The notes beneath the pieces were generated by a model. That model did no database searches and was not told the DNA's origin. It saw only the letters and a list, made by a program, of their open reading frames with translations. Positions 25,954 to 34,626 of a stretch of 49,681 nucleotides of DNA are shown piece by piece; position 1 is the stretch's first letter, and each line of letters begins with the position of its first letter. This DNA comes from an uncultured Alistipes sp. (GTDB lineage: Bacteria; Bacteroidota; Bacteroidia; Bacteroidales; UBA932). Made by a program: the position numbers and the translations under genes. Location: contig UQUN01000019.1 in NCBI GenBank assembly GCA_900544175.1, forward strand, positions 1-49,681, in the 5' to 3' direction.

Positions 25954-27942
25954 ATGAGTGTCAAAAATTTCTTACGTATCACCGCCGTCATTCTGACATG
26001 CCGTGCAGGCTTATGTCCTGCCGTCCCTCTCCCACTGCGGGCCGAGGAGACTCCACACACGCACAATATCATACCACGTCCGGTATCTGTCCGATTTACT
26101 GCAGGCTGCTTCGACTTGCAGAAAGCAGTCATTGGAGACAATGTAAAAGTCAGGATCTCCGCATCATACGGTCCGGCAGAATCCTACTTCCTCCACGTGA
26201 CACCGGACTCAGTAGTCATAGAGGCCGCCGATAGTGCCGGCCTGTTCTACGCCGGCAATACACTCAGGTCACTGCATGATACGGCTACAGGCAGCATTCC
26301 CTGCGTGGAAGTCCGGGACACCCCGCGTTTCCGATGGAGAGGATTCATGCAGGACGTGTCAAGACACTTTTTCAGCATTGATTACCTGAAACGGCAGATC
26401 GATGCCATGGCCTCACTCAAGCTAAATGTCCTGCATCTCCACCTCACAGACGCAGCAGGCTGGAGAGTACAGATAGACCGATACCCACTTCTTACTTCCA
26501 TGGCCGCCTGGCGCGACGGAGCGTTGTGGAAAGACTGGTGGTTCGGTGACCGGCGCTACCTTGCTGAAGGAAGCCCCGGAGCATACGGCGGCTATTATAC
26601 TAAGGAGGAGTTGAAGGATCTCGTGAAGTACGCGTCTGAGCGTCACGTCACAATAGTTCCGGAAATAGAAATGCCTTCCCACTCGGACGAGGTCCTTGCG
26701 GCTTACCCGGAGCTTTCATGCACAGGAGAGCCGTACAAGCATCCGGACTTCTGTATCGGCAAAGAAGAAACATTTGAGTTTCTCGAGAATGTACTCACTG
26801 AGATAATGGACATCTTTCCGTCTCCGTACATCCACATAGGAGGGGACGAGGCAAGCAAGCAAGCCTGGAAGGAGTGTCCTGCCTGCCAGGCCAGGATGAA
26901 GGAGCTCGGTCTTGAAAATGTCGATGAACTTCAAAGTTACATGATCGGACGCATAGGCACTTTCCTCGAATCACACGGCCGCATCCCTGTCGGATGGGAC
27001 GAAATACTGCAGGGAGGAGCCGACAGCTCTGCCGTAGTCATGGCATGGCGCAGCGTGGACGAAGGAATCAAGTCTGCAAGGAGCGGACACAGGACCGTAA
27101 TGTCCCCGGGTGCTTTCTGCTATTTCGACACCTATCAGGATGATCCGTCTACTCTGCCCACTGCCATGGGCGGATACCTTCCGCTGTCAAAGGTGTACGG
27201 TTTCAACCCGGTACCGGAAGGGCTCGACACAGAAGCCGCCTCCAACATAATAGGAGTACAGGCCAATCTGTGGGCAGAATATATCCCGGAGGAGCGGCAC
27301 GCGGAGCTGATGATATATCCCCGGCTGTATGCCTTGGCTGAAGTGGCCTGGAGCCCTGAGGAGGGTAAGGATTACGGGGACTTCCGCAGACGCGCACTGA
27401 TTATGTGTTCGAAAATGTCGAAAGCCGGATACAATGTCTTCGATCTGGCGCACGAGACAGGTGACAGGCCGGCATCCACAAGACCTGTCGCACATAAGGC
27501 CACAGGCTGCAAGGTCATCTACAATGCCCCGTATAACCAGACCTACTCAGCAGGCGGTGACTCGGCCCTGACTGACGGACAGCACGGAGGATGGACCTAC
27601 TCCGACGGACGATGGCAAGGCTTCATATCCAGAAACAGACTGGATGTCACCGTAGATCTCGGCAAGTCCCAGGACATATCATCCGTCATGCTGGACTTCA
27701 TGCAGGTCTGCGGTCCGGAGGTCTTTCTGCCGGCCGAAGTTGTAATATCCGCATCTGAGGACGGAAAAGATTTCATGGAACTGAGCCGTACCGGACGCGA
27801 GGTCATCCGCGATGACAAAGTCACATTCGTCACTGACGGATGGCGTGCCGCATCTCCGGTCAAAGCCCGCTACATACGTGTGCAGGCCCGCAGCGGACAG
27901 TACGGAGGCTGGATATTCACAGACGAAATCGTAGTTTTGTAA
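25954..27942 (+). CDS. Beta-N-acetylhexosaminidase, GH20, with C-terminal discoidin-like domain
   Basis: 662 residues, secreted. A GH20b-type N-terminal domain (about 36-120) is followed by the catalytic barrel: FRWRGFMQDVSRHFF, LNVLHLHLTDAAGWR, VPEIEMPSHSDEVLA, and the catalytic pair Asp298-Glu299 in HIGGDEASKQAW; GWDEIL and MAWRS complete the site. Residues about 510-662 form an F5/8-type beta-sandwich (DVTVDLGKSQDISSVMLDF ... ARYIRVQARSGQYGGWIFTDE). It removes terminal GlcNAc or GalNAc from glycans such as mucin or N-glycans; with a GlcNAc-sulfatase-like enzyme elsewhere in the window, host-glycan use is likely. A truncated TPR gene starts 15 bases after the stop. Confidence 0.93.
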   Translation: MSVKNFLRITAVILTCRAGLCPAVPLPLRAEETPHTHNIIPRPVSVRFTAGCFDLQKAVIGDNVKVRISASYGPAESYFLHVTPDSVVIEAADSAGLFYAGNTLRSLHDTATGSIPCVEVRDTPRFRWRGFMQDVSRHFFSIDYLKRQIDAMASLKLNVLHLHLTDAAGWRVQIDRYPLLTSMAAWRDGALWKDWWFGDRRYLAEGSPGAYGGYYTKEELKDLVKYASERHVTIVPEIEMPSHSDEVLAAYPELSCTGEPYKHPDFCIGKEETFEFLENVLTEIMDIFPSPYIHIGGDEASKQAWKECPACQARMKELGLENVDELQSYMIGRIGTFLESHGRIPVGWDEILQGGADSSAVVMAWRSVDEGIKSARSGHRTVMSPGAFCYFDTYQDDPSTLPTAMGGYLPLSKVYGFNPVPEGLDTEAASNIIGVQANLWAEYIPEERHAELMIYPRLYALAEVAWSPEEGKDYGDFRRRALIMCSKMSKAGYNVFDLAHETGDRPASTRPVAHKATGCKVIYNAPYNQTYSAGGDSALTDGQHGGWTYSDGRWQGFISRNRLDVTVDLGKSQDISSVMLDFMQVCGPEVFLPAEVVISASEDGKDFMELSRTGREVIRDDKVTFVTDGWRAASPVKARYIRVQARSGQYGGWIFTDEIVVL

Positions 27943-27956
27943 CTGTACGCCGTACT

Positions 27957-28787
27957 ATGGGGAAAATGACTGCCGCGGTATTTATGGCTGCCTTGACCTT
28001 TGCCGTCTGCGGATGCACGGAAAGGCCGTCAGAGAAGAAACCGGACACGGGAACTCTGCGCAGAGGCATTCTCGACACTCTGGATCTTATGACGGAATAT
28101 TCCACCAGCGGCAGGTACGGAGACCTTCTGGAAACAGTCCTGCCGTTGTACAACGAGGCTGTACGCATGGGCAACGACACAGGTCAGATTGTCTTCGGCA
28201 GCGGCGTGGCCGAGGCCTATTCCAGACTCGACATGCCGGACTCGGCCATTGCATATCTGCACCGAATCCATCCTATCGCAGAAAAAATGAACAACCGCAG
28301 CATGCTGTCGATGATATACAACACACGCGGGCTCTACTCTCTATATTACCGGATGAACTACAACGAAGCCGTGGAGTGCTTCCTGAAAGCACTGTATTAT
28401 ACCGATACGACCGGAAGCTCAGGAACGGACAGCTACTACAGGACCATGAGCAACATCGCCCATACCTACAATCTCCGCAGGGACACATCCGGTCTGAAAT
28501 ACTCCATGAAGACATATCTTGAGGGGAAGCGGACAGGCAACGACTACTTAGTATATATAGGAGCGATAAATACGGCCACACAATACTGCATACGGAGGGA
28601 TTATCAGCATGCCCTGGCATATATAGACGAGGCGATGGAATTTGCGGACAAGTACCACAACACCGTAGAGGTATATTACCTGTATGCGGACATAATGGCC
28701 GGAACCGGAAAGGTTCACGAAGCCGAAACATACTACCGGAAGGCACTGGAAGCATATACCATATGGAACATATCTGAGCGAATATGA
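27957..28787 (+). pseudogene. TPR lipoprotein, truncated homologue of the TPR-AraC regulator
   Basis: About 276 residues. Signal with lipobox AVCGCTE, then TPR repeats. The central part aligns by eye with the regulator at 16004: here NIAHTYNLRRDTSGLKYSMK, there NIVEFFYIRSDISGIYYAEK, followed in both by a helix with a YI-EA motif. The remaining regulator parts (last TPRs, membrane helix, AraC HTH) are missing. After about residue 268 (ALEAYT) the frame runs only a few codons to a stop at 28787. Sequence from about 28765 continues, in another frame, as the C-terminal end of a BACON-type lipoprotein. The simplest reading is an internal deletion that fused regulator and target gene remnants. The TPR part might still be made as a periplasmic lipoprotein. 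Confidence 0.7.
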
Positions 28788-29040
28788 CGACAGCGGCAAC
28801 CTAATAAGGATCGGACTTGTCGTAGACGGAGAGATAAATGTGACCCGTGCAGACGGCAATGTAACGATGTCAGCAGTGCTTACGACAGACAAGGGGCACG
28901 AGATAAGCGTATCATACAACGGTCCGGAAAACGTGACTGACATGACAGGCGGGACCTCCGCTGCAATTAACGTCAGGACAATGCAGCAGGACAATCCCGA
29001 CAGGGTTCCGCCCGTTTCAGGATGGCAGCCATTACGTTAA
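28765..29040 (+). pseudogene. C-terminal fragment of a surface lipoprotein
   Basis: An open frame, not that of the TPR gene, reads GTYLSEYDDSGNLIRIGLVV, then DGEINVTRADGNVTMSAVLT and DKGHEISVSYNGPEN, to a stop at 29038-29040. This pattern (a GTY turn, a glycine-rich strand pair, then DxxGH and a SYxGP strand) is the same module repeated in the lipoprotein at 38475. No start, signal or N-terminal domains are present. The frame passes into the TPR gene sequence at about 28765 without a plausible beginning. Confidence 0.6.
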
Positions 29041-29090
29041 CGGACTGCATACAACGGGAAGACCGTTGCAAGCAAGCTCAATGCACATGG

Positions 29091-29133
29091 ATACCGCCGT
29101 CGGAGGACTGCCCGGTCCCGCCGACGGCGGTAT
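29091..29133. terminator. Bidirectional hairpin terminator
   Basis: A perfect 13-base-pair stem (ATACCGCCGTCGG and complement) with a 17-base loop sits between the lipoprotein remnant (plus) and the end of the PspC-domain gene (minus, stop at 29137). Confidence 0.8.
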
Positions 29134-29136
29134 TAT

Positions 29137-30654
29137 TTACAGTTCAGACAGAAGATGAAGAAAACGGTTGGAGCAGAAGTCAAAACTGCGGTCGAACTGA
29201 TGACGCACAGGTTTCTCTACTATGACTACCGTTCCAGGGCCGACTGTCAGGCTCGCCTGTCTGCCCACATCCCTCACATGCATGTCAGCAGAGAATATTA
29301 CCGGCTCGAACCTCAGAGTCCTACCGTCATACGACCAGAACCGCTGCATGTCCACATCCTGCATGGATTCCAGTGTCATGTTGCCAGTCAGCCAGTCCGA
29401 CGAGGTACGCAGCACGGCGTCATCACTATCGTCTGTCCTGAACAGACTCAGTTCCGGATACACGGCAAGGAAACGCTCATCGCCAGTCTCCCCTGCATAC
29501 ATAAGGCGGTATCTTGTCCGGCCGCCCTCTACGAAAACATCTTCTCCGGCCCACCTGTCACAACCGGCAAACTCAACGTACAGCGTATCACCCACAACAA
29601 GAGAGTCCGTGCGGTAGCGGTTGTCGTAACCTGTGCCGGAGAATGACCATATTGACGCAAATACCAGCCCTATCAGGGACAGCACCCAGACTATGAACAT
29701 CACAGCCCCAGGCCTCCATCGCGGGGCCTTGAGACGGAAAAGAAGCAGAATGCCGCCGTACAGCATACCCACAAAAGGTATGGTAACAGCCAGACACAAG
29801 AACACGATCAAAAGAGTAAACACCCACACAGGCGCGTCAGTAACAGTAGAGAGCAGCCACGACATGCTGACTGGAGAAAATATGTTCCACGCACCTACGC
29901 CCAGAACAGACAGCACCGAGCCCATGCTGCCCAGAATACCGGCCAGAAAAAGCACTCCGCCGGCTACGACCTCCAGACACCTTCCCAAAGCCTTCCAGAA
30001 TCTCCGGGAGTTTCTGACTCCGTCGCGCACCTCTTTTTCAAGACGCCTTCCAGCCGCTCCGGCCTCATTCGTTATTGTTTTCTGGATATCCTTGATGGAT
30101 ACCGAGCCTCCTTTCATACTGTAGCGTTCCTCAACAGTCCTGGGTTCCGGCATCAAGATCCAAAGCACGGCATACAGGATGATTCCGAACATGGGCAAGC
30201 CCAGCAGATTCCGGCTGAAAACAAACCATGCCCACATGAAGACAAAGACCCAGGCCGCAAAGATTATACGGAAAATGACAGGGTCGATTCCAGTATACGC
30301 ACCGAGTCCTCCGCACACGCCACCGATGATCTTGTTGTCGGGATCCCGGAATAATTTCCTGTTCCCGCTCTTGCCGGAAGAAGCAGGATCAGACTCACCG
30401 TCCAGATCCTCAGGACGCCCGAGAGTGTCTATCACCCCCTGCACCGCATCAACTGTGACAATCATGTCCACATATCCCCTGTCCGTCAAGAGCTCCGCTA
30501 TACGCGACTCGATCTCGGACAGGATCTCCGCAGAATTCTCGCTTTTACCATAGTGCCTCCCAAGACGCTCCAGATAATCCAGCATCATCACATGCGCTTC
30601 CTGCTCCAGCGTGAACGCCATACCGCCTATACTTACTTTTACTACTTTTTGCAT
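29137..30654 (-). CDS. Large PspC-domain membrane protein
   Basis: 505 residues. An N-terminal coiled region shared with the shorter paralogue at 31019 (KVSIGGMAFTLEQEAHVMML ... IESRIAELLTD) is followed by a PspC domain (KLFRDPDNKIIGGVCGGLGA, then two hydrophobic segments, IILYAVLWILMPE). Further membrane helices (about 225-330) and a C-terminal periplasmic beta-rich region follow. PspC proteins respond to membrane stress; this long form is common in Bacteroidales. It is last in an operon with the short PspC protein and a PadR regulator (19-base gap from PadR). Confidence 0.88.
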   Translation of the reverse strand: MQKVVKVSIGGMAFTLEQEAHVMMLDYLERLGRHYGKSENSAEILSEIESRIAELLTDRGYVDMIVTVDAVQGVIDTLGRPEDLDGESDPASSGKSGNRKLFRDPDNKIIGGVCGGLGAYTGIDPVIFRIIFAAWVFVFMWAWFVFSRNLLGLPMFGIILYAVLWILMPEPRTVEERYSMKGGSVSIKDIQKTITNEAGAAGRRLEKEVRDGVRNSRRFWKALGRCLEVVAGGVLFLAGILGSMGSVLSVLGVGAWNIFSPVSMSWLLSTVTDAPVWVFTLLIVFLCLAVTIPFVGMLYGGILLLFRLKAPRWRPGAVMFIVWVLSLIGLVFASIWSFSGTGYDNRYRTDSLVVGDTLYVEFAGCDRWAGEDVFVEGGRTRYRLMYAGETGDERFLAVYPELSLFRTDDSDDAVLRTSSDWLTGNMTLESMQDVDMQRFWSYDGRTLRFEPVIFSADMHVRDVGRQASLTVGPGTVVIVEKPVRHQFDRSFDFCSNRFLHLLSEL

Positions 30655-30673
30655 TGTCTTAATCCTTGATAAT

Positions 30674-31012
30674 TCATTTTCCCCTTAAAATCCGGATGGA
30701 TTCCACGAGCTCCTGCCATGCAGAGTCCATCTCGGCCAAAGCCTGACGCCCTTTGTCAGTAATCTGATAATATTTCCTCGGAGGACCCTGCGGTGACTCT
30801 TCCCAACGGTAAGTAAGCAACCCCTGGTTCTTCTGACGTATCAGAAGAGGATAGATGGTACCCTCGACAACTATCATCCTGGCCTCCTTCAGTTCGGACA
30901 GGATAGAGGAAGCATAGGCGTCCCTATTGCTGAGAATGCTCAGTATGCAGTATTCGAGCACGCCCTTGCGCATCTGGGACCTTACGTTCTCCACATTGTT
31001 CTGTATATCCAT
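30674..31012 (-). CDS. PadR-family transcriptional regulator
   Basis: 112 residues, a compact winged helix: RKGVLEYCILSILSNRDAYA, VVEGTIYPLLIRQKNQGLLT, and YYQITDKGRQAL are the family signatures, with a short C-terminal dimer helix. It sits between the two PspC-domain genes (6 bases after the short one). PadR proteins usually control their own operon; the dyad at 31644-31664 upstream of the first gene is a candidate site. Confidence 0.93.
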   Translation of the reverse strand: MDIQNNVENVRSQMRKGVLEYCILSILSNRDAYASSILSELKEARMIVVEGTIYPLLIRQKNQGLLTYRWEESPQGPPRKYYQITDKGRQALAEMDSAWQELVESIRILRGK

Positions 31013-31018
31013 AATCCA

Positions 31019-31585
31019 TTATTTATCATGAAACCTTCTTATGTTCTCCGCAGTCACAGGCAGCCCGTACATCTGGCATTTCTGAGTAGCGGTACGCGCC
31101 GCAGGCACCGCCAGCCACAGTATGAGATATATCCATCCCCCGAATGAGCCGAAAATCAAAAGGATGACGAACAGAATCCTTATAACGAGAGTGTCGACAT
31201 TGAAATAGCATCCAAGCCCGGCGGCGACTCCTCCGAAAACATTGTGATCCATGTCCCTGAAAAGCTTTCTGACAGGCCTGTCATAGCATCCGCCGTCATA
31301 ACCTTTGCTGTCAGCATACCCCGGGGCGTCCGAGCCGTCCGGCATACCGAGCTGGGCGATGACACGCTCCACAAGACCGATATCGACAACTTCACGTATG
31401 GATGACAGAGACTCGGAGAATATCTCGGCGATACGCATCTCGAGGTCGTCCATAACTTCCCGGCTCTGATAACCAAGGCCGGTCCTGCTGCGGAAAGCAT
31501 TGAGATAAGCATTGAGACGGTCATAGGCATCCTCATCAAGGATGAAGCTTCTTCCCCCTATACCTACATTCACGACTTGTTTCAT
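31019..31585 (-). CDS. Short PspC-domain membrane protein
   Basis: 188 residues, first gene of the operon. It opens like the large paralogue (VVNVGIGGRSFILDEDAYDR, then EMRIAEIFSESL) and carries a PspC domain near the C-terminus (KLFRDMDHNVFGGVAAGLGC, IYLILWLAVPAA) with a hydrophobic pair. Probably an envelope-stress membrane protein. The promoter region (31615-31671) holds a -7 element and a repeated operator-like sequence. Confidence 0.88.
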   Translation of the reverse strand: MKQVVNVGIGGRSFILDEDAYDRLNAYLNAFRSRTGLGYQSREVMDDLEMRIAEIFSESLSSIREVVDIGLVERVIAQLGMPDGSDAPGYADSKGYDGGCYDRPVRKLFRDMDHNVFGGVAAGLGCYFNVDTLVIRILFVILLIFGSFGGWIYLILWLAVPAARTATQKCQMYGLPVTAENIRRFHDK

Positions 31586-31614
31586 AACATCAATATTTAA
31601 TTACAGCGATTATT

Positions 31615-31671
31615 TTGTACCGCAAATATATATAAAATTTTTAATATCTTGTATCGCAAGATATATAAAAT
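31615..31671 (-). promoter_or_regulatory. Promoter and repeated operator of the PspC-PadR operon
   Basis: A TATATTTG -7 element (31623-31630, minus) lies inside the first of two near-identical segments (31615-31638 and 31649-31671, offset 34 bases). The second is a perfect dyad ATATCTTG-TATCG-CAAGATAT (31644-31664). Autoregulation by the PadR protein is a reasonable inference. Confidence 0.55.
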
Positions 31672-31678
31672 ATAAGAA

Positions 31679-31717
31679 TATCCAGCATCGGCATAAGAAC
31701 ATTGCCGGTACTGGATA
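31679..31717 (-). terminator. Terminator hairpin after secG
   Basis: Arms 31679-31693 and 31703-31717 (TATCCAG...GGCA and its near-complement) pair with few mismatches around a 9-base loop. Read on the minus strand it follows the secG stop (31740) and precedes an AT-rich stretch. Confidence 0.65.
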
Positions 31718-31739
31718 CTGAATCGGTTATTCCGCTATT

Positions 31740-32114
31740 CTATTCCTGAGCCTCCGGGACCTGATCAGCAGGTACTGCATCCACAGGAGCTGCTGCGCCG
31801 TCACCAGGAACGGACATAGGGAACTCAGGCGTACCGGTACCGGCGTCTGTCTGCTCCAATCTTTCAAGGACAGTGTCCTCGACATGCCTTCTGCTGGAAG
31901 TGAATGCCGTTGCGAGAATGCAGAGCGCAAGAATGACAACAGCAAGAGTCCAAGTAGCCTTCTCCAGGAAGTCTGCTGTCTGACGCACTCCGAAGGTCTG
32001 GTTGCCGGCAGCGAAGTTGGCAGCAAGTCCGCCGCCCTTCGAGTTCTGGATCAACACTACGAAAGTGAGCAGGAGGCTCGCTATGATTATCAAGATTGAA
32101 ATTGCTATGAACAT
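31740..32114 (-). CDS. secG: Preprotein translocase subunit SecG
   Basis: 124 residues. The N-terminal membrane helix (FIAISILIIIASLLLTFVVL), the conserved loop IQNSKGGGLAANFAAGNQTFG and the second helix (TWTLAVVILALCILATAF) are typical SecG. The C-terminal tail rich in Ala, Pro, Asp and Glu is longer than in E. coli but usual in Bacteroidota. It is last in a minus-strand run (sigma-54 activator, LptE, TPR-like, SecG) with gaps of only 3-11 bases. Confidence 0.92.
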   Translation of the reverse strand: MFIAISILIIIASLLLTFVVLIQNSKGGGLAANFAAGNQTFGVRQTADFLEKATWTLAVVILALCILATAFTSSRRHVEDTVLERLEQTDAGTGTPEFPMSVPGDGAAAPVDAVPADQVPEAQE

Positions 32115-32119
32115 AACTA

Positions 32120-32803
32120 CTATAAATGTTTCTTTATATCGTTTTTAAGGGCTGCAAAGTAAGCACTTTTTTCTGGATATAGCAAAATAAGTTTCTCATA
32201 AACCTCATTTGCCCTGTCATATAACTCCTGTTCGGCATAAATGCGGGCAAGGGTCTCGGTGTAAAAAGCCTCGTCCGTGAATTTCGAACTGTCGAAATCA
32301 CCGGTATCCCCGCTCCTGCCGGCGGGACGCACGCTGCTGAGACCGTGGATATCCTGGTCCTGCACACGTCTCAACTCATCCGGTCTGAAATAATCTCCAC
32401 CGACAAAATAGATTCTTTTCCCGCCATCATCACCGCCATCCTCCCCTTCATCCGGCACGAATATCTCTATTCCGGCCTCGGACGATGCAACAGCCGACGT
32501 GTCCTCGACAGACTCGGGGGCTGACATATCATCAAATTCCAGATCAAGCTCGCAGATGTACTCCCCGGCAGCATCGTCTTCGGATACGGCTGCCGCAGAA
32601 GCAAGCACATATCCGTCCCTGAACACACTGTAGTCCGGATACAGGTAAAGGACCGCATGGTGCAGAGCGTCCTTCCGATATTCGTCTCCCATGGCCGACA
32701 TCTTCAGAAACAGCTCCCTACGTGCCGCAGAGTACCAGGGATACAGCTCCAGAAGCTTCTCTATGTCCGATACCGTGGCTCTTTTCAGACTGAACACATC
32801 CAT
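32120..32803 (-). CDS. TPR-like cytoplasmic protein of the lptE-secG operon
   Basis: 227 residues, no signal peptide. The N-terminus (FSLKRATVSDIEKLLELYPW, then AARRELFLKM) is helical; a long acidic, low-complexity middle follows (about 75-130), and the C-terminal 50 residues contain one TPR-like hairpin (FYTETLARIYAEQELYDRAN ... KLILLYPEKSAYFAALKND). No enzymatic motif. It is found between lptE and secG in related genomes as far as I recall; role unknown, possibly envelope biogenesis by context. Confidence 0.75.
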   Translation of the reverse strand: MDVFSLKRATVSDIEKLLELYPWYSAARRELFLKMSAMGDEYRKDALHHAVLYLYPDYSVFRDGYVLASAAAVSEDDAAGEYICELDLEFDDMSAPESVEDTSAVASSEAGIEIFVPDEGEDGGDDGGKRIYFVGGDYFRPDELRRVQDQDIHGLSSVRPAGRSGDTGDFDSSKFTDEAFYTETLARIYAEQELYDRANEVYEKLILLYPEKSAYFAALKNDIKKHL

Positions 32804-32814
32804 GGCCGGAAGAA

Positions 32815-33321
32815 TTACCAGTTCGCTACAGTGGCATTGAAAATATCCTCGACGAGGATATCGATGATCTCATCGCAAAGAGAACCTTCCACCGCATCGA
32901 GCAGCTGGTTGGAATCATAGTCGGCATATGCCGAGAACGACTTCTCGAAGTCCTCTTCCGGATGCAGACGGTTCGTGAAATAAATCTTTACCGTCACTGT
33001 CAGCCTGTTCTGGGATGCCACCTCGTCGGCTGTGACAGCCATGGGACGCGTATCGTAGGAAGTGATCTCGCCTGACACATTCAGATCCCCGTTCTCGGAC
33101 AGAATATCCAGACTCGTAAGCCTTCTGTACTGGTCTATCAAAGCATCTGTCAGAGACGAGGCCAGGGTAGGATTGACCTTGAGCGCATTGTTCTGGAAAT
33201 ACTCCACGGCTATTGTCTTCACATCCGGCTGGATGGATGTACCTGAAAAGGAATATATGCCGCATCCAGATACAGCCACCATCCCGAGAAGCATTATCGC
33301 AATATTTCTTACAGCTTTCAT
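32815..33321 (-). CDS. lptE: LptE-like LPS assembly lipoprotein
   Basis: About 168 residues. Signal peptide with lipobox VAVSGCGIYSFSG; the GCGxYSF opening is the signature of Bacteroidota LptE. The mature part (VKTIAVEYFQNNALKVNPTL, ALIDQYRR) matches the family. It acts at the outer membrane with LptD to insert LPS. Start at the ATG at 33321; the TTG 6 bases upstream is less likely. It directly follows the sigma-54 activator. Confidence 0.85.
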   Translation of the reverse strand: MKAVRNIAIMLLGMVAVSGCGIYSFSGTSIQPDVKTIAVEYFQNNALKVNPTLASSLTDALIDQYRRLTSLDILSENGDLNVSGEITSYDTRPMAVTADEVASQNRLTVTVKIYFTNRLHPEEDFEKSFSAYADYDSNQLLDAVEGSLCDEIIDILVEDIFNATVANW

Positions 33322-33327
33322 TTGCAA

Positions 33328-34524
33328 CTATTTATCATTTATCTTCAATTCCTTTATCTTCCGGTACAGAGTCCTCTCGGAGATTCCGAGCTCCGCTGCA
33401 GCTGCCTTGCGACGGCCCTCATGTTTCTCCAGTGCCCTGCGTATCATATCGTCATTGACATCCTGGATAGTCCTGGGCACATCCTCCACAGGCTGGACCA
33501 CATCGGCAGACGGCACCACTATGGACACGCCCGGCACATCTGATATCTTGGCCGGAGGAAGGGCGCGTATCCCATGGGACGCAGGCTGCACCTCTGCCGC
33601 AGGGACGGCCGATCCGGAAACATCGAGTCTGGATTTCAACTCATCGACCTCCTCCCTGAGCTGCATAAGCATCTTGAACATGATATCCTGCATGTTGCCG
33701 ACACCTGCATTGTCTCCGTTACGCACCGGAAGACTGTTGGGATCATCCGCAGGAAGATAGTTCCTGAGCGTATCCGAAGTTATATGACGGTCTCTCTCCA
33801 GCACCGATATCTGCTCCGCTACATTCTTGAGCTGACGGACATTACCCGGCCACCTGTAAGACTCAAGCAGTGTCCTGGCGTCAGGAGTCAGACGGACTGC
33901 CGGCATATGGTACTTGTCCGCAAAATCCAGGGCGAATTTCATGAAGAGCAGATGGATGTCTCCCTTGCGCTCCCTCAGCGGCGGTATATATATCGGGACA
34001 GCATTCAGTCTGTAATAAAGGTCTTCCCGGAAATGACCGGTCCTTATCGCGTGCATGAAATTGACATTTGACGCGGCTATCACCCTGACGTCCGTCTTCT
34101 GGGTCTTGGAAGAACCGACCCTTATGAACTCTCCGGTCTCCAGCACCCTGAGCAGCCTCACCTGTGTGGATAACGGCAGCTCGCCCACCTCGTCAAGGAA
34201 AATAGTACCTTTGTCCGCCACCTCGAAATATCCTTTTCTTGCCTCGTTCGCTCCTGTAAAAGAACCCTTCTCGTGCCCGAAAAGCTCTGACTCAATGGTT
34301 CCTTCGGGGATGGCCCCGCAGTTTATCGCTATGTAGTTATTGTGCTTGCGCGGACTGAACGCATGGATCACCTTCGGGATCACCTCCTTTCCCACACCGC
34401 TCTCTCCCGTAATAAGCACCGACAGGTTGGTGCCGGCTATCTGTACCGCCGTATCAAGTGCGCTGTTGAGCCTTGGATCATTGCCTATTATACCGAACCG
34501 GTTCTTTATCTCATCAAGTTCCAT
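33328..34524 (-). CDS. Sigma-54-dependent transcriptional activator (no receiver domain)
   Basis: 398 residues. The AAA+ domain starts near residue 10 (FGIIGNDPRLNSALDTA) with Walker A GESGVGKE, the sigma-54 contact loop GSFTGA, Walker B GTIFLDEVGEL, and arginine fingers in FREDLYYRLN. The C-terminus is a Fis-type HTH (KHEGRRKAAAAELGISERTL). There is no N-terminal sensory domain, so activity may be set by expression or by partner proteins. It heads the operon with lptE and secG. Its promoter (TAACTTTG, 34529-34536 minus) is divergent from that of the TPR lipoprotein. Confidence 0.92.
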   Translation of the reverse strand: MELDEIKNRFGIIGNDPRLNSALDTAVQIAGTNLSVLITGESGVGKEVIPKVIHAFSPRKHNNYIAINCGAIPEGTIESELFGHEKGSFTGANEARKGYFEVADKGTIFLDEVGELPLSTQVRLLRVLETGEFIRVGSSKTQKTDVRVIAASNVNFMHAIRTGHFREDLYYRLNAVPIYIPPLRERKGDIHLLFMKFALDFADKYHMPAVRLTPDARTLLESYRWPGNVRQLKNVAEQISVLERDRHITSDTLRNYLPADDPNSLPVRNGDNAGVGNMQDIMFKMLMQLREEVDELKSRLDVSGSAVPAAEVQPASHGIRALPPAKISDVPGVSIVVPSADVVQPVEDVPRTIQDVNDDMIRRALEKHEGRRKAAAAELGISERTLYRKIKELKINDK

Positions 34525-34528
34525 ATCG

Positions 34529-34576
34529 CAAAGTTATCATTTTTTGTCATGAAAACTCAAATTAATATTATATTTG
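34529..34576. promoter_or_regulatory. Divergent promoter pair
   Basis: Minus strand: TAACTTTG at 34529-34536 with TTTG at 34558-34561 (spacing 21), serving the sigma-54 activator. Plus strand: TATATTTG at 34569-34576 with TTTG at 34543-34546 (spacing 22), serving the TPR lipoprotein at 34627. Both spacings exceed the usual 19. Confidence 0.5.
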
Positions 34577-34626
34577 CAAAGATTAATTTAGATGTACTGG
34601 CTAATCACAATCTTAAAATATTTAAA

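Noticed and set aside
27203..27495. Minus-strand frames inside the hexosaminidase
   Set aside because: Antisense to a full, conserved GH20 catalytic domain.
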